Shown in pieces: positions 6,097 to 12,292 of a DNA stretch of 13,459 bases. Origin of the DNA: SAR202 cluster bacterium (lineage in GTDB: Bacteria > Chloroflexota > Dehalococcoidia > SAR202 > GCA-002694895); contig VFGQ01000089.1 in NCBI GenBank assembly GCA_009391605.1, positions 1 through 13,459 of the forward strand, read 5' to 3'. A program made the translations under genes and the position numbers. The notes under the pieces were generated by a model that ran no database searches, had not been told where the DNA came from, and was given only the letters and a program-made list of their open reading frames with translations. Within the stretch, counting starts at the first letter, position 1. Each line of letters starts with the position of its first letter.

Positions 6097-6828
6097 ATGG
6101 AAAATATTACTAATGAATTAAATATGAAATCAGGAATGGTTGTAGTTGCACATGCTGACGATGCAGAATATGGTTGTTCTGGCACAGTTGCAAAACTAGT
6201 AAATTCTGGTTGTGAAATGGTTTATGTATTGTGCACAGACGGAAGTAAAGGTTCTGAAGATGAAACTTTATCTGAATCTGATGTAGCTAAAATAAGAAAA
6301 ACAGAACAAACAGAAGCAGGAAAAGTTTTAGGATTAAAGGATATTGCTTTTTTGGCATATCCAGATTCATATTTAACTCCTACATTAGAACTTAGAAAAG
6401 ATATAGCAAGACAAATCAGAATTCATAAACCTGAAATTTTAATATGTCAGTATCCTATGAGAACTTTAGACGGTTCATGGGGATTTGGACATCCAGACCA
6501 CATTGCAGCAGGTGAAGCAGCTATGGCGGCAGTATTCCCCACAGCAAGAGATCACAAAACTTTCCCTGAATTATATAACGATGAAAATTTAGAGCCACAT
6601 AAAGTTGAAGAAGTATGGATCATGGGACATCCAGAGCCTGACATAATTATAGATATTACTGACACAATAGATCAATCAATAGACGCACTCTATAGTCATA
6701 AATCACAAATGGGGGGAAGGTCCAAAGAAGAAGTAAAAGAAAGAGTAGGTGAATGGAGAAAAACAAGAGGGAGAGAAAAAGGAGTACAATACGCAGATAC
6801 TTTTAAAAGAATATCATTAAGAAGATAA
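6097..6828 (+). CDS. PIG-L / LmbE-family deacetylase
   Basis: Members are zinc-dependent N-deacetylases acting on N-acetyl sugars and related amides (MshB, BshB, PIG-L, LmbE). The 243-residue product has the first zinc motif as AHADDAEYGCSGT (residues 18-30), where H19 and D22 align with metal ligands and D21 with the general base. The usual Pro of AHPDD is Ala20. The second motif is GHPDH (131-135), with H135 as third ligand. SHKSQMGGR near the C-terminal third is also typical. There is no signal peptide. It is monocistronic between the divergent promoter and a 153-bp gap, so a link to the downstream operon is unproven. The true substrate cannot be read from the sequence; bacillithiol or mycothiol pathway partners are not nearby. 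An internal ATG at 6124 is a possible alternative start. Confidence 0.88.
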   Translation: MENITNELNMKSGMVVVAHADDAEYGCSGTVAKLVNSGCEMVYVLCTDGSKGSEDETLSESDVAKIRKTEQTEAGKVLGLKDIAFLAYPDSYLTPTLELRKDIARQIRIHKPEILICQYPMRTLDGSWGFGHPDHIAAGEAAMAAVFPTARDHKTFPELYNDENLEPHKVEEVWIMGHPEPDIIIDITDTIDQSIDALYSHKSQMGGRSKEEVKERVGEWRKTRGREKGVQYADTFKRISLRR

Positions 6829-6914
6829 CTTCAAAAAACCTAACAAATAAAAGTAAAATAAATCAATATAACGATCTAAAAATCTTTCACCAATTAATTT
6901 CCGGTGATTTACAA

Positions 6915-6942
6915 ATTATAGATTGATAATTTAATCTATAAT
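6915..6942 (+). promoter_or_regulatory. 10-bp inverted repeat over a TATAAT box, upstream of the catabolic operon
   Basis: ATTATAGATT (6915-6924) and AATCTATAAT (6933-6942) are perfect inverted copies separated by 8 bases. The last six bases of the right arm are a consensus -10 (TATAAT, 6937-6942), which would start transcription about 33 nt before the aldolase ATG. A candidate -35 at ideal distance is poor; TTTACA (6908-6913) is 23 bases away. A second small dyad, TCACC/GGTGA (6887-6891 and 6903-6907), lies just upstream. The arrangement fits an operator for a dimeric regulator, but no regulator gene is in the window. The rest of 6829-6981 shows no gene. Confidence 0.45.
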
Positions 6943-6981
6943 AAATATTTAATATTAATAAATTCAATGTGTAGGTAAAAT

Positions 6982-7884
6982 ATGGAGTTTGAAGGTGTTT
7001 ACCCAGCTATCATAACCCCGCTGGACGAAACAAATAAATTAAAAGAAGAAGAATTTAGGAAAGTAGTTGAATTCAATATTCAAGCAGGAGTACATGGATT
7101 TTGGGTGTCAGGCGGAACCGGAGAAAGCGTTTATGTAAACCCTGAAGATATAAAAAGAGTAATAAAATCTGCTGTGAATCAAAGTAATAATAGAGCAAAA
7201 ATCATTGCGCATGTAGGTTCCTTAACTACAAAAACATCTCAAGATTTGGCATACTCAGCAGCAGAGTCTGGTGCACATGCTATTTGCGCAGTTCCACCAT
7301 TTTTTTATGGGCCATCCATAGATACTATAATAACCCACTATAAAGCTATATCAGATGCATCTGGTAATTTACCTTTCTTTGTATATAATTTACCTCAATC
7401 TACTGGGACAGAAATTACTCCCGAAACAATGAATATTATCCGTACTGAAATCCCTAATGTAGCAGGGTTAAAACATTCTGGCCCAAAATTCACAGACCTA
7501 AGAGGTTTTGTCAAACTTGGCCTATCATGTTTTATTGGTAATTCAACATTAATGCTACCTGCCTTAACACTTGGTGCTTCAGGATGCATTGATGGACCAC
7601 TTAATGCAGCTCCTGAATTATGGGTAGAAATCTGGAATCTGTTTAAAGATAAAAAACTTGACCAATCAATTAAAGCACAAGAAAATGCAACTCAATTCTC
7701 AAATATAATAAGAGATTTTGATATGCATGCTACTATAAAAGAAATAATATCTTATAGATTAAATATAGATTGCGGATCACCAATCCCACCTCTACCATAC
7801 TTATCTAAAAATGAAAAAACCAAAGTAATTACAGCTATCAAAAACCTAAACAGTTTATTTAATAAACCTATACATCTTAATTAA
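6982..7884 (+). CDS. DapA / N-acetylneuraminate lyase-family aldolase
   Basis: This family of class I aldolases and synthases uses a lysine Schiff base with pyruvate or another 2-oxoacid. The 300-residue product is a TIM barrel with YPAIITPLDE (7-16), the oxoacid-binding loop GGTGES (44-49), catalytic Tyr135 in VYNLP and Schiff-base Lys164 in AGLKHSG. The stretch IIAHVGSLTTKTSQDLAYSA and PPFFYG...HYKAISDASGNLPFFVYNLP resembles sialic acid lyases more than dihydrodipicolinate synthases. The first loop position is Gly instead of Ser/Thr (GSTGE or GTTGE). The start is supported by AGGT (6973-6976). It is the first gene of the operon and 21 bases from fabI. Family assignment is firm; the substrate is unknown, and a lysine-synthesis role seems unlikely in this company. 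Confidence 0.88.
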   Translation: MEFEGVYPAIITPLDETNKLKEEEFRKVVEFNIQAGVHGFWVSGGTGESVYVNPEDIKRVIKSAVNQSNNRAKIIAHVGSLTTKTSQDLAYSAAESGAHAICAVPPFFYGPSIDTIITHYKAISDASGNLPFFVYNLPQSTGTEITPETMNIIRTEIPNVAGLKHSGPKFTDLRGFVKLGLSCFIGNSTLMLPALTLGASGCIDGPLNAAPELWVEIWNLFKDKKLDQSIKAQENATQFSNIIRDFDMHATIKEIISYRLNIDCGSPIPPLPYLSKNEKTKVITAIKNLNSLFNKPIHLN

Positions 7885-7905
7885 CATTAACCAAAGAGAG
7901 AAAAT

Positions 7906-8682
7906 GTGTTTGAAATAAATTTAAATAATAAAACTGCATTAATATTTGGTTTTTCCAATCACAGAAGCATAGCTTGGCATACTGCAAATAAATTACATAA
8001 ATCTGGAGCCAAGATAATCTTTTCCGTTTATGGGGCAAAAATGAAAGAAAATTTATTAAAGTTAGTATCGGAATGGAATTACAACCCTATAATTATAGAA
8101 TGTGATGTATCAAATGATAATGACATAACTAAATTATATGCTGATTTAAATAATGCTAATCAAAAAATTGATATGCTAGTACACAGTATAGCTATGGCAG
8201 ATAAAAACGAATTAGGCGGGGATTATCTTAATCTAAGCAGAAATGGATTTAAACTTGCAATGGATATTAGTGCATATTCTTTTGTATCTCTTTGTAATGG
8301 AGCAAGACAAATTATGAATGAACAAGGCAGTATTATAACATTTACATTCCAAGCTTCTGAAAAAGTTTTTCCAGGATATAACGTCATGGGGACAGCTAAA
8401 GCAGCTCTTGAACACGAAGTCAGACAAATTGCTTATACATTAGGAGAATCGAAAATAAGAGTAAATGCTGTTTCTGCAGGCCCAGTTGATACACTTTCTT
8501 CTAGGGTAATTCAAGGTTATAAAAATATGAAAAATGCAGCTTCAGAAAAATCTCCTTTAAAAAGAAATATTACATTGGATGAAGTTGCAAACTCAGCCTT
8601 ATTTTTACTTTCAGATATGAGTTCAGGTATAACCGGAGAGATATTACATGTTGATTCAGGATATAACATAATGGGGATTTAA
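7906..8682 (+). CDS. fabI: FabI-type enoyl-[acyl-carrier-protein] reductase (GTG start)
   Basis: FabI reduces trans-2-enoyl-ACP with NAD(P)H in the last step of fatty-acid elongation (EC 1.3.1.9). The 258-residue product follows FabI along its whole length: the atypical Gly-poor Rossmann loop GFSNHRSIAW (15-24), CDVSNDNDI (67-75), VHSIAMADKNELGGDYL (92-108), DISAYSF (120-126), YNVMGTAKAALE (158-169) with catalytic Tyr158 and Lys165, RVNAVSAGPVDTL, PLKRNIT and SSGITGEILHVDSGYNIMG. The position matching E. coli Tyr146 is Phe148. GTG at 7906 is the only usable start: an in-frame TAA lies 15 nt upstream, AGAGAG (7895-7900) serves as Shine-Dalgarno, and the next Met is residue 46. Its place in a catabolic operon is unusual for a biosynthetic FabI, so a specialised paralogue is possible. 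Confidence 0.85.
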   Translation: MFEINLNNKTALIFGFSNHRSIAWHTANKLHKSGAKIIFSVYGAKMKENLLKLVSEWNYNPIIIECDVSNDNDITKLYADLNNANQKIDMLVHSIAMADKNELGGDYLNLSRNGFKLAMDISAYSFVSLCNGARQIMNEQGSIITFTFQASEKVFPGYNVMGTAKAALEHEVRQIAYTLGESKIRVNAVSAGPVDTLSSRVIQGYKNMKNAASEKSPLKRNITLDEVANSALFLLSDMSSGITGEILHVDSGYNIMGI

Positions 8683-8690
8683 ATCAAAAT

Positions 8691-9200
8691 ATGAAAGAAT
8701 GGGTAAAAATAATAATTAATTCTTTAAAAGAACACAAAATATCTGTAATAAGTTATATTCCCGATATAAGCATTGACAATATTACAAAAGAAATAGAATC
8801 AGATAATTATTTCACTGTAATTCCAGCTACTAGAGAAGAGGAATGTATTGGAATAGCTTCAGGATCTTATATATCTGGCGTAAATGCAGCAATATTTATG
8901 CAATCAAGTGGTTTTGGCAACTGTATTAATGCTTTAGCTAGCCTGAACATACCAGCAAGAATACCAATTCCTATGTTTATTAATTTAAGAGGAGAAATTG
9001 GAGAATTTAATATAGCTCAAGTTACAATGGGACGTTCTACAAAACCTATTCTTGATTTACTTAATATCCCTCATATCACTCTTGATAGCGAAATAGATTT
9101 ACAAAAAAATGTTTCAGGAAATATTAAACTTTGTTATGCCTATAGAAGTCCGTTAGCTTTGTGTTTAACCCCTCTATTACACGGAGGTAAAATTGCTTAG
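8691..9200 (+). CDS. comD: Sulfopyruvate decarboxylase alpha subunit-like (ThDP enzyme PYR domain)
   Basis: This is the pyrimidine-binding half of a split thiamine-diphosphate decarboxylase. ComDE converts 3-sulfopyruvate to sulfoacetaldehyde and CO2; phosphonopyruvate decarboxylases are close relatives. The 169-residue product shows the family pattern: SYIPDISIDNIT (21-32), PATREEECIGIASGSYISG (45-63) with the Glu cluster E49-E51 that includes the ThDP-activating Glu, FMQSSGFGNCINALASL (69-85), the loop INLRGEIGEFN, AQVTMGR (109-115) and LLNIPH. It starts 8 bases after fabI and overlaps the beta subunit by 8 bases. No PEP mutase gene is present, which makes a phosphonate-biosynthesis role less likely. 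The family is firm; the exact 2-oxoacid substrate is inferred. Confidence 0.8.
   Translation: MKEWVKIIINSLKEHKISVISYIPDISIDNITKEIESDNYFTVIPATREEECIGIASGSYISGVNAAIFMQSSGFGNCINALASLNIPARIPIPMFINLRGEIGEFNIAQVTMGRSTKPILDLLNIPHITLDSEIDLQKNVSGNIKLCYAYRSPLALCLTPLLHGGKIA
9183..9187 (+). promoter_or_regulatory. Shine-Dalgarno that fixes the TTG start of the beta subunit
   Basis: GGAGG lies 5 bases before TTG at 9193, inside the last codons of the alpha-subunit gene. No in-frame ATG or GTG exists near it, so this strong site settles the non-ATG start. Confidence 0.75.
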
Positions 9201-9786
9201 GTACGATCTAATCAAAACAATCCTTAATAAAAGCAATAGTTCTCCAATTGTTTCGAATTTAGGACCTACTTCTGATGAATTATGGCAGGCTACAAATGAA
9301 CTTGAACTTCATCCTAGAAATCGAAACTTTTATACTTATGGTTCAATGGGGTTATGCTCTTCAATTGCCCTGGGAATTGCAATAAATACATCTGAGAAAG
9401 TGATATCTATTGATGGCGACGGATCATTATTAATGAACCTAGGAACCCTTTCTACTATAGGAAGAGTCAGTCCGGTAAATTTAATCATTATTGTTTGTGA
9501 TAATGAAATGTGGGCACAAACAGGGTACCAACCAACAGCAACAGCTTTTAATACTGAACTTGAAAAAGTTGCAAAATCTTGCGGATTTAAAAATACTTTC
9601 AAATGTACTAATATTAATGAATTTAATAATATTTTTACTAAATCATTAAAACAAAATGGCCCAACAATGATAGTTGCAAAAACCAAAGAAACCGGAACAT
9701 TCCCTGATGTAACACCTGTAGAGCCAGAATTTACAACTTATAGATTCAGAAATTCTATGCTCAATAATACAAAGGACAAATTATGA
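9193..9786 (+). CDS. comE: Sulfopyruvate decarboxylase beta subunit-like (ThDP enzyme PP domain, TTG start)
   Basis: This is the diphosphate-binding half that completes the ThDP decarboxylase with the preceding gene. The 197-residue product contains NLGPTSDELW (22-31), YGSMGLCSSIALGIAI (49-64) and the ThDP/Mg motif GDGSLLMNLGTLSTIG (75-90), ending in N104 of CDNEMWAQTGYQ. This is the GDG-x26-N pattern, with family-typical residues after it. The C-terminal part (GPTMIVAKTKETG, then PDVTPVEPEFTTYRFRNS) is normal for ComE-like proteins. The alpha and beta genes overlap by 8 bases and the beta stop overlaps the aminotransferase start (ATGA), so all three are probably translationally coupled. Acetolactate synthase and pyruvate decarboxylase are excluded because those carry both domains plus a central domain in one chain. 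Confidence 0.8.
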   Translation: MLRYDLIKTILNKSNSSPIVSNLGPTSDELWQATNELELHPRNRNFYTYGSMGLCSSIALGIAINTSEKVISIDGDGSLLMNLGTLSTIGRVSPVNLIIIVCDNEMWAQTGYQPTATAFNTELEKVAKSCGFKNTFKCTNINEFNNIFTKSLKQNGPTMIVAKTKETGTFPDVTPVEPEFTTYRFRNSMLNNTKDKL

Positions 9787-10712
9787 AATCACAGATAGCA
9801 TTTTTTAAAGGTGAATTTATTCCTTATGACAAGGCAAATTTACATATCACAACACATGCTCTTCATTATGGGACTTCTATATTCGAAGGCATAAGAGGAA
9901 ACTGGAATAAAGAGGATGAAACTTTGTATGTTTTTAGAATCAAAGAACACTACGACAGATTATTAGAAGGTTGTAAAATGTTAATGATAGATATCCCGTA
10001 TAATTCTGAAGATCTATGTAAAATTACTATAGAATTATTAGCTAAAAATAATTTTAAAGAAGATATTTATATTAGGCCTTTGGCATATAAAAGTGAAGAA
10101 TTAGTAGCTAATTTAAAATTACAAGATTTATCAAGTGATTTTGCTTTAATAGCTGTACCTTTTGGTCTATATATTGATTCTGATAGAGCAATTAATTGCT
10201 GCACATCTTCCTGGAGAAGAATTGATGATACTATGATTCCCACAAGATTTAAAATAGGAGGTCATTATGTAAATAGTATACTCGCAAAAACAGAGGCAAC
10301 TCTTTCAGGATTCGATGAAGCGATATTTTTAACTCAAGATGGTTATGTTTCAGAAGGAGCAGGTGAAAATCTATTCCTTATAAAAGATAAAACTATAATT
10401 ATGCCACCTGTTACTGCAAATAATTTAACTGGCATAACTAGAGATTCTGTTATAAAACTTGCTTCAGAAGAATTAGATATAAAAATAATTGAGCAAAATA
10501 TAAGAAGATCGGAAATATATATGGCAGATGAATTGTTTTTAACCGGGACTGCTGCTCATGTAACAGCTGTCGGGTCTTTAGATAACAGGAAAATTGGTGA
10601 TGGTGATGTAGGCCCAATAACAAAACAAATTCAAGCACTCTATTTTGAATGTGTTACTGGTAGAAATCCCAAATATATTAACTGGTGCACTGCAACAAAT
10701 AAAGGTAAGTAA
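9783..10712 (+). CDS. ilvE: Class IV (branched-chain type) aminotransferase
   Basis: This PLP enzyme transfers an amino group between an amino acid and a 2-oxoacid; the closest named family is IlvE (EC 2.6.1.42). The 309-residue product starts IAFFKGEFIPYDKANLHITT and carries HALHYGTSIFEGIRG (25-39), FRIKEHYDRL (51-60), IYIRPLAY (95-102), the PLP lysine K157 in RFKIGGHYVNS, DEAIFLTQDGYVSEGAGENLF (178-198) and LTGITRDSVI. These favour IlvE over D-amino-acid transaminase or aminodeoxychorismate lyase. The ATG overlaps the beta-subunit stop by 4 bases, with AAAGGAC just upstream. Next to a 2-oxoacid decarboxylase it may feed or drain that oxoacid, as a cysteate transaminase would, but ordinary Leu/Ile/Val transamination is equally possible from sequence alone. 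Confidence 0.87.
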   Translation: MKSQIAFFKGEFIPYDKANLHITTHALHYGTSIFEGIRGNWNKEDETLYVFRIKEHYDRLLEGCKMLMIDIPYNSEDLCKITIELLAKNNFKEDIYIRPLAYKSEELVANLKLQDLSSDFALIAVPFGLYIDSDRAINCCTSSWRRIDDTMIPTRFKIGGHYVNSILAKTEATLSGFDEAIFLTQDGYVSEGAGENLFLIKDKTIIMPPVTANNLTGITRDSVIKLASEELDIKIIEQNIRRSEIYMADELFLTGTAAHVTAVGSLDNRKIGDGDVGPITKQIQALYFECVTGRNPKYINWCTATNKGK

Positions 10713-10716
10713 TATT

Positions 10717-10896
10717 ATGTCAAATATAGAAGATTTTTTTAAAATAATTTCAAAAAAAATTAATTATATAATACCGAAAGATCATATCGATCTAATTAAA
10801 AACAGAATAAACGGCATCACTCAAGATTCTGAAGAATTAAATAAATATAAAATTCATAATATGGATTATCCCCCAAAAATTAATAATAATGAATAA
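10717..10896 (+). CDS. Small GatC/AtzG-like protein preceding the amidase
   Basis: The likely start is ATG at 10717, 4 bases after the aminotransferase stop and 11 bases after AAAGG, giving 59 residues (MSNIEDFFKIISKKINYIIP...). A farther in-frame ATG at 10645 would overlap ilvE by 68 bases and is rejected. The protein is two probable helices (DFFKIISKKINYI; HIDLIKNRINGITQDSEELNKYKI) and an extended NMDYPPKI tail. That plan, the size, and its position overlapping an amidase-signature gene by 8 bases resemble AtzG/DUF4089 and GatC, small partners that wrap around AtzE and GatA. The individual residue match is weak, so the call rests mainly on architecture and context. It would otherwise be a hypothetical protein. 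Confidence 0.6.
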   Translation: MSNIEDFFKIISKKINYIIPKDHIDLIKNRINGITQDSEELNKYKIHNMDYPPKINNNE

Positions 10897-12292
10897 TCAA
10901 TTTTCTTTTTGTTCAATATCTGAACTTTCAAATTTAATAAAAAATAAAAAAGTATCTCCTGTAGAATTAACTCGTTATTTTTTAAATAAGCTTGAAACAA
11001 ATGGGCCTCAATATAATGCTATAGCCCACATAAATAAAAAATCTGCTTTAAAACAAGCTGAGGTAGCTGAAAAGAAAATTTTTAACAATGAATACCTTGG
11101 CTCTTTGCATGGAATCCCTTATGCGGCAAAAGATTTATTATCAACAAATGATGGTAGTCCTACTACTTGGGGTGCAAAACCTTTTTTAAACCAACATTAT
11201 GAAGTAGAGTCTACAATAATTACAAAACTGAATTCTGCAGGAGCGATTTTATGTGCAAAAACTTCAATGGTAGAATTTGCCGGAGGTATGGGTTATCAAC
11301 AACCAAATGCCAGTGCTTTTGGCCCAGGAATCAATCCCTGGAATAAATCATTTTGGAGCGGAGGGTCGTCAAGTGGATCTGGGTCTGCAGTTGCAGCAGG
11401 AATAATTCCTTTTGCTATAGGATCTGAAACATGGGGTTCAATTTTGTCTCCTGCATCCAACTGCGGAATTACAGGATTAAGACCTACTTTTGGCATTGTT
11501 AGCAGATATGGATCTATGGTTTTATCATGGACTCTGGATAAAATAGGGCCTTTAGCTCTATCATCAAATGATATTGAAATTATCACTCAAAATATCATTG
11601 GCAAAGATAATAAAGATCCATATTCGATCGAAAACTCTTTTAACATAACAAATCAAATACCAAAAAATTTAAAAATAGGAATACCTGAAGATATTACAAA
11701 TAATATTCAAAAAGAAGTAAAAGACAATTTCAACGCAACATTAAAAATCCTGGAATCAAAATACAAATTAATTCCTATTAAATTACCTGAGCTTCCAATA
11801 AGTGCTGCAACAAGAACTATACTATCAGCAGAAGCTAGTTCAGCTTTTGAGGAAATTTTTGAAAAAGGATTACAAACAAAATTAAATGCACAAGAAACTC
11901 ATTATAGCTCTTTAGCAACCAACGCGGTCCTAGCAAAAGATTATATCAAATCATTAAGAATTCAAAATATTTTATATCAACAAATGAATGAAATATTTAA
12001 TAATATAGATATCATAATTAGTCCTGTAAAACCATCAACTGCAAGTAATATAAATGAGAACTTCAGATGGGCTACCAGAAAAGAATTTAGCGAAGATCAT
12101 CCGATAACTCTAATTGGAGCAATAGGAAATTTAATTGGTTTGCCAGGAATTAGTATCCCCAACGGATTTGATAAAAATGAACTGCCTACCAGCTTTCAAA
12201 TAATGGGTAATATACAATCAGATCGTCTCATTATTAAATGTGCTCAATTAATACAAAATGAAACCGATTGGCATAACAAACATCCTAATTAA
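10889..12292 (+). CDS. Amidase-signature family hydrolase (AtzE/GatA-like)
   Basis: Amidase-signature enzymes hydrolyse amide or carbamoyl bonds with a Ser-cisSer-Lys triad. The 467-residue product shows GIPYAAKD with K81, the Gly/Ser-rich WSGGSSSGSGSAVAAG (156-171) with cis-Ser S160, and GSETWGSILSPASNCGITGLRPT (178-200) with nucleophile S184. Spacing K81-S160-S184 fits the family. The usual TGGSIRxPA is TWGSILSPA: Gly to Trp before the Gly-Ser, and the Arg replaced by Leu. LIGAIGNLIGLPGISIPNGF near the C-terminus is the expected substrate-tunnel segment. No signal peptide is present. It overlaps the small GatC/AtzG-like gene by 8 bases and ends the operon. No gatB is nearby, so it is more likely a catabolic amidase than the tRNA amidotransferase subunit. 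The substrate is unknown. Confidence 0.88.
   Translation: MNNQFSFCSISELSNLIKNKKVSPVELTRYFLNKLETNGPQYNAIAHINKKSALKQAEVAEKKIFNNEYLGSLHGIPYAAKDLLSTNDGSPTTWGAKPFLNQHYEVESTIITKLNSAGAILCAKTSMVEFAGGMGYQQPNASAFGPGINPWNKSFWSGGSSSGSGSAVAAGIIPFAIGSETWGSILSPASNCGITGLRPTFGIVSRYGSMVLSWTLDKIGPLALSSNDIEIITQNIIGKDNKDPYSIENSFNITNQIPKNLKIGIPEDITNNIQKEVKDNFNATLKILESKYKLIPIKLPELPISAATRTILSAEASSAFEEIFEKGLQTKLNAQETHYSSLATNAVLAKDYIKSLRIQNILYQQMNEIFNNIDIIISPVKPSTASNINENFRWATRKEFSEDHPITLIGAIGNLIGLPGISIPNGFDKNELPTSFQIMGNIQSDRLIIKCAQLIQNETDWHNKHPN

Noticed and set aside
8691..9786. Split acetolactate synthase or pyruvate decarboxylase
   Set aside because: Those enzymes have a central domain and both ThDP domains in one chain; the short two-gene form with TREEECIGIASG and GDGSLLMNLG matches ComD/ComE and phosphonopyruvate decarboxylase.
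8691..9786. Phosphonate biosynthesis locus (phosphonopyruvate decarboxylase)
   Set aside because: No PEP mutase or other phosphonate gene is in the window, so this is held only as an alternative for the decarboxylase family.
10645..10716. N-terminal extension of the small GatC/AtzG-like protein from an upstream ATG
   Set aside because: It would overlap the well-supported aminotransferase gene by 68 bases; the ATG at 10717 has a Shine-Dalgarno and ordinary 4-base spacing.
10889..12292. GatA of a GatCAB tRNA amidotransferase, given the GatC-like neighbour
   Set aside because: There is no gatB, the signature motif is altered (TWGSIL), and the operon is catabolic in content.
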